NCBI GenBank assembly: GCA_945874535.1
Contig: CAMCGZ010000013.1
Coordinates: 1 to 64,000 of the forward strand
Direction of reading: 5' to 3'
Origin: Bdellovibrio sp. ZAP7
Lineage (GTDB): Bacteria > Bdellovibrionota > UBA1018 > CAIMNF01
Length of the DNA stretch: 64,000 nucleotides
Part shown: in pieces, positions 61,793 to 64,000 of the stretch
How positions within the stretch are numbered: the stretch's first letter is position 1
How the letters are laid out: the number at the start of each line of letters is the position of its first letter
The notes under the pieces: generated by a model
What the model was told of the DNA's origin: nothing
Seen by the model: only the letters and a program-made list of their open reading frames with translations
Databases searched by the model: none
Made by a program: the position numbers and the translations under genes

Positions 61793-62897
61793 CACACCCG
61801 TTGAAGTCAGAATCCACGACTTGGCCCGCGGCGGCGCCGGAGTAGGGCGTCTCTCCACAGGTGAGATCATTTTTGTTCCTTTTACCGCTCCGGGCGATCT
61901 GGTTCGCGTCCGCGTGGTCGAGCGAAAAAAGTCTTATGTTCATGGCGAACTGATCGAGGTTCTGGAGGCGTCGCCGGAAAGGGTCGTCGCACCCTGTCCC
62001 GCCTTTGGTCGCTGTGGCGGGTGCTCCTGGCAACACATCCCCTACCCACTCCAGTTCGAGACCAAGGTGAAAGGCCTCCACTCAGCCCTGGCCCGAGCCG
62101 GAGTCCAGAGCCCTTCGGTTCCATTGGACCTGCTCCCCGCCGGAGAACCTTACCACTACAGGAACCGGATCCAGATCCGAGGCAACCCCTCTACTCGGGA
62201 GGCCGGATTCTACCGCCCGGGATCGCACTCTCTGGTGCCGGTTTCCGAGTGCGCCATTGCAGACCCGAAGATCAATTCTGCATTGGGTAAACTGCTGGAA
62301 GAGGGATTCTCCCGGTTCACCGAACCCTTCAAACTCGAGATCAGCAAGAAACCGGACGGAGGGATTCGCGCCGACTGGAATGAACGCCATGCTGCGACCG
62401 GGTTCCAACAGATCAACGACCGTCAAAACCGATTGCTCCAGGAATGGGTGAAAACCCATGCCGGTACCGGAGACCTGCTCCTCGATCTCTACGGAGGAAA
62501 CGGAAACCTCAGCCTTCCGCTCATCGCGGACTTCAAGAGAATCGTTTGTGTCGACAGTAGCGCGACCGAAGAGGAAGCACCCGCACCGCATTTCAGTTTT
62601 GTCCGGAAAAGCATCCAAGCCTGGTCCGGAACTGACGATGCGAACGAACCCGCGGGTCCGGCAGTGGCCCTGCTCGATCCGCCCCGAGAGGGAATCGGAG
62701 AACTCTTCCCGAAGCTCGAGGCGCGACTCTCCGCACTCGGAGTCAGTCGGGTCATCCTGGTCGGATGCGATGTCGATGCGTTCGCACGGGACACCTCCCG
62801 TTTCATTTCGGCGCGATACCGTCTAGCAAGACTCGGGGCACTCGATCTCTTCCCCCAGACTCCCCATCTCGAATCGCTTGCCCTTTTTTTGAAATGA
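61749..62897 (+). CDS. 23S rRNA (uracil-5-)-methyltransferase RumA/RlmD family
   Basis: TRAM-like N-terminus; CPAFGRCGGCSWQHIPYPLQFETK; LLDLYGGNGNLSLPL; ALLDPPREGIGE. Confidence 0.92.
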   Translation: MLLANSDSNLSVQTDTPVEVRIHDLARGGAGVGRLSTGEIIFVPFTAPGDLVRVRVVERKKSYVHGELIEVLEASPERVVAPCPAFGRCGGCSWQHIPYPLQFETKVKGLHSALARAGVQSPSVPLDLLPAGEPYHYRNRIQIRGNPSTREAGFYRPGSHSLVPVSECAIADPKINSALGKLLEEGFSRFTEPFKLEISKKPDGGIRADWNERHAATGFQQINDRQNRLLQEWVKTHAGTGDLLLDLYGGNGNLSLPLIADFKRIVCVDSSATEEEAPAPHFSFVRKSIQAWSGTDDANEPAGPAVALLDPPREGIGELFPKLEARLSALGVSRVILVGCDVDAFARDTSRFISARYRLARLGALDLFPQTPHLESLALFLK

Positions 62898-62913
62898 GCG
62901 TTAAAATCGAGGC

Positions 62914-63675
62914 ATGAAAACCCCATCCAGGATCACCCTCCCGGGTCTTTTGCTCATCCTGTTGTCGGCATGCTCCACCACTGCGACCTCCAAACAAGCG
63001 GCTACCATCGAGGGCATGCTCAACATCGCAGGAGCGGCCATCAATGAAGGCGATCACATCACCGCGCTCGAGTACCTGAATCAAGCACACGCACTTGAGC
63101 CGGACAACGCCAAGGGGCATCACCTGTACGCACTGGCCTACATCGGAAAGCGCGAATACCACTTGGCTGAAGAATCAGCGCGCCAAGCCGTACGCCTCGA
63201 TCCGAGACTCACCGCTGCCCGGAATACCCTTGGAAAGATCCTGATGGATCTCGGTAAGTTCAATGAAGCGGAAACCCTTTTCAAACAGGCCGCAAGCGAC
63301 CTTCTCAATCGCGAGGCCGATCGTGCCAAACTCAATCTCGGAATTCTTTACACCAAGACCCTGAGGCCCGACCTGGCCGAGCACTGGTTCAAACAGACCC
63401 TGGAAGACCGCACGGCGATTTCTTGCCTGGCTCACTTTCAACTCGGCAAGATCGCATTAGAAAAGAACGATCTCCCGAAGGCCGAGCGCCACTATCGGCT
63501 CTCAGCAAAGGGAATGTGCTCGGGAATGAGCGAAACCCATCTGGCGATCGCCCAAGTCCTCTCCCGCCAAAGGCGCTACGAAGAAGCCCGCGCGAAGCTG
63601 GTCGAAATCCAGAGGATCTTCGTAGGTACGGATGCTTCTGAAAAGGCCATCGAACACCTGAGAGATCTTCCGTGA
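62914..63675 (+). CDS. TPR lipoprotein, PilF/PilW-like
   Basis: Lipobox LLILLSAC; TPR units (LEYLNQAHALEPDNAKGHHLYALAYIGKREYHLAEESARQAVRLDP...). Confidence 0.82.
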   Translation: MKTPSRITLPGLLLILLSACSTTATSKQAATIEGMLNIAGAAINEGDHITALEYLNQAHALEPDNAKGHHLYALAYIGKREYHLAEESARQAVRLDPRLTAARNTLGKILMDLGKFNEAETLFKQAASDLLNREADRAKLNLGILYTKTLRPDLAEHWFKQTLEDRTAISCLAHFQLGKIALEKNDLPKAERHYRLSAKGMCSGMSETHLAIAQVLSRQRRYEEARAKLVEIQRIFVGTDASEKAIEHLRDLP

Positions 63676-64000
63676 CACTCGGAGCCCACCTCAAGAAACG
63701 CAGACTGGAATTGGGCCGGAGCCTCGAGCAGCTGGCCGCCTCGACCAAAATCCACATCCGAATCCTCTCTGCGATCGAGGAGGATCGCTACAGCGAGCTG
63801 CCCGCACGCGCCTTCACCCGAGGGTTCATTGTCAATTACACCAAAGCCCTGAAGCTCAACCCCAACGAAATACTCGAGACCTATCAAGCCTTTCTCGAGT
63901 CCAAGTTCTCCGAGCGTCCGGATCGGGATCATGGTCACCAGGGCTACGCTTTTGAAGGCCGGGAACTCGAGCAGAATCGCCGATGGATGATGGTGGGAGG
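63672..64000 (+). CDS. RodZ-like helix-turn-helix domain protein, truncated by window end
   Basis: Manual translation from GTG: TLGAHLKKRRLELGRSLEQLAASTKIHIRILSAIEEDRYSELPARAFTRGFIVNYTKALKLNPNEILETYQ. Overlaps the upstream stop (GTGA). Not in the ORF track. Confidence 0.85.
   Translation, partial: MTLGAHLKKRRLELGRSLEQLAASTKIHIRILSAIEEDRYSELPARAFTRGFIVNYTKALKLNPNEILETYQAFLESKFSERPDRDHGHQGYAFEGRELEQNRRWMMVG

Overview
This is a gene-dense, high-GC bacterial chromosomal window dominated by conserved housekeeping genes. It looks like a Bdellovibrionota-like or deltaproteobacterial-grade lineage, but that is inferred from gene content only.

Main blocks:
(i) A sigma-54 activator, a histone-H1-like Lys/Ala-rich protein, a methyltransferase, and a secreted protein coupled to a three-gene ABC-2 transporter.
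(ii) A plasmid-type ParA/ParB pair preceded by two perfect palindromes.
(iii) A CobW GTPase, a secreted PLD-like protein, trigger factor with a His-rich insertion, TruA, and a CFI-box/beta-barrel fusion protein.
(iv) The pssA-tsaB-rseP-cdsA-uppS-frr-pyrH-tsf-rpsB block.
(v) A sulfur cluster: cysK, DUF2237, a divergent ETHE1-like MBL hydrolase, rhodanese and a YeiH-type exporter.
(vi) The canonical tRNA(Thr-Tyr-Gly-Thr)-tuf-tRNA(Trp)-secE-nusG-rplKAJL-rpoBC cluster, with two tRNA-Val genes downstream of rpoC.
(vii) A surface-glycan block, pyrB-pyrC-carA, lepA, a 23S rRNA uracil methyltransferase, a PilF-like TPR lipoprotein, and a RodZ-like HTH gene cut by the window end.

Two real edge CDSs missing from the ORF track were read manually: 1..566 (-) and 63672..64000 (+). 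No CRISPR array, rRNA, transposase or prophage was seen. The items most worth a second look are the CFI-box/barrel fusion, the palindrome-flanked parAB module, the H1-like protein, the His-rich trigger factor, the three-PDZ RseP, the duplicated tRNA-Val 3' end, and the decayed RCC1-type lipoprotein gene. All calls come from reading the sequence and translations; no search or folding tool was run.
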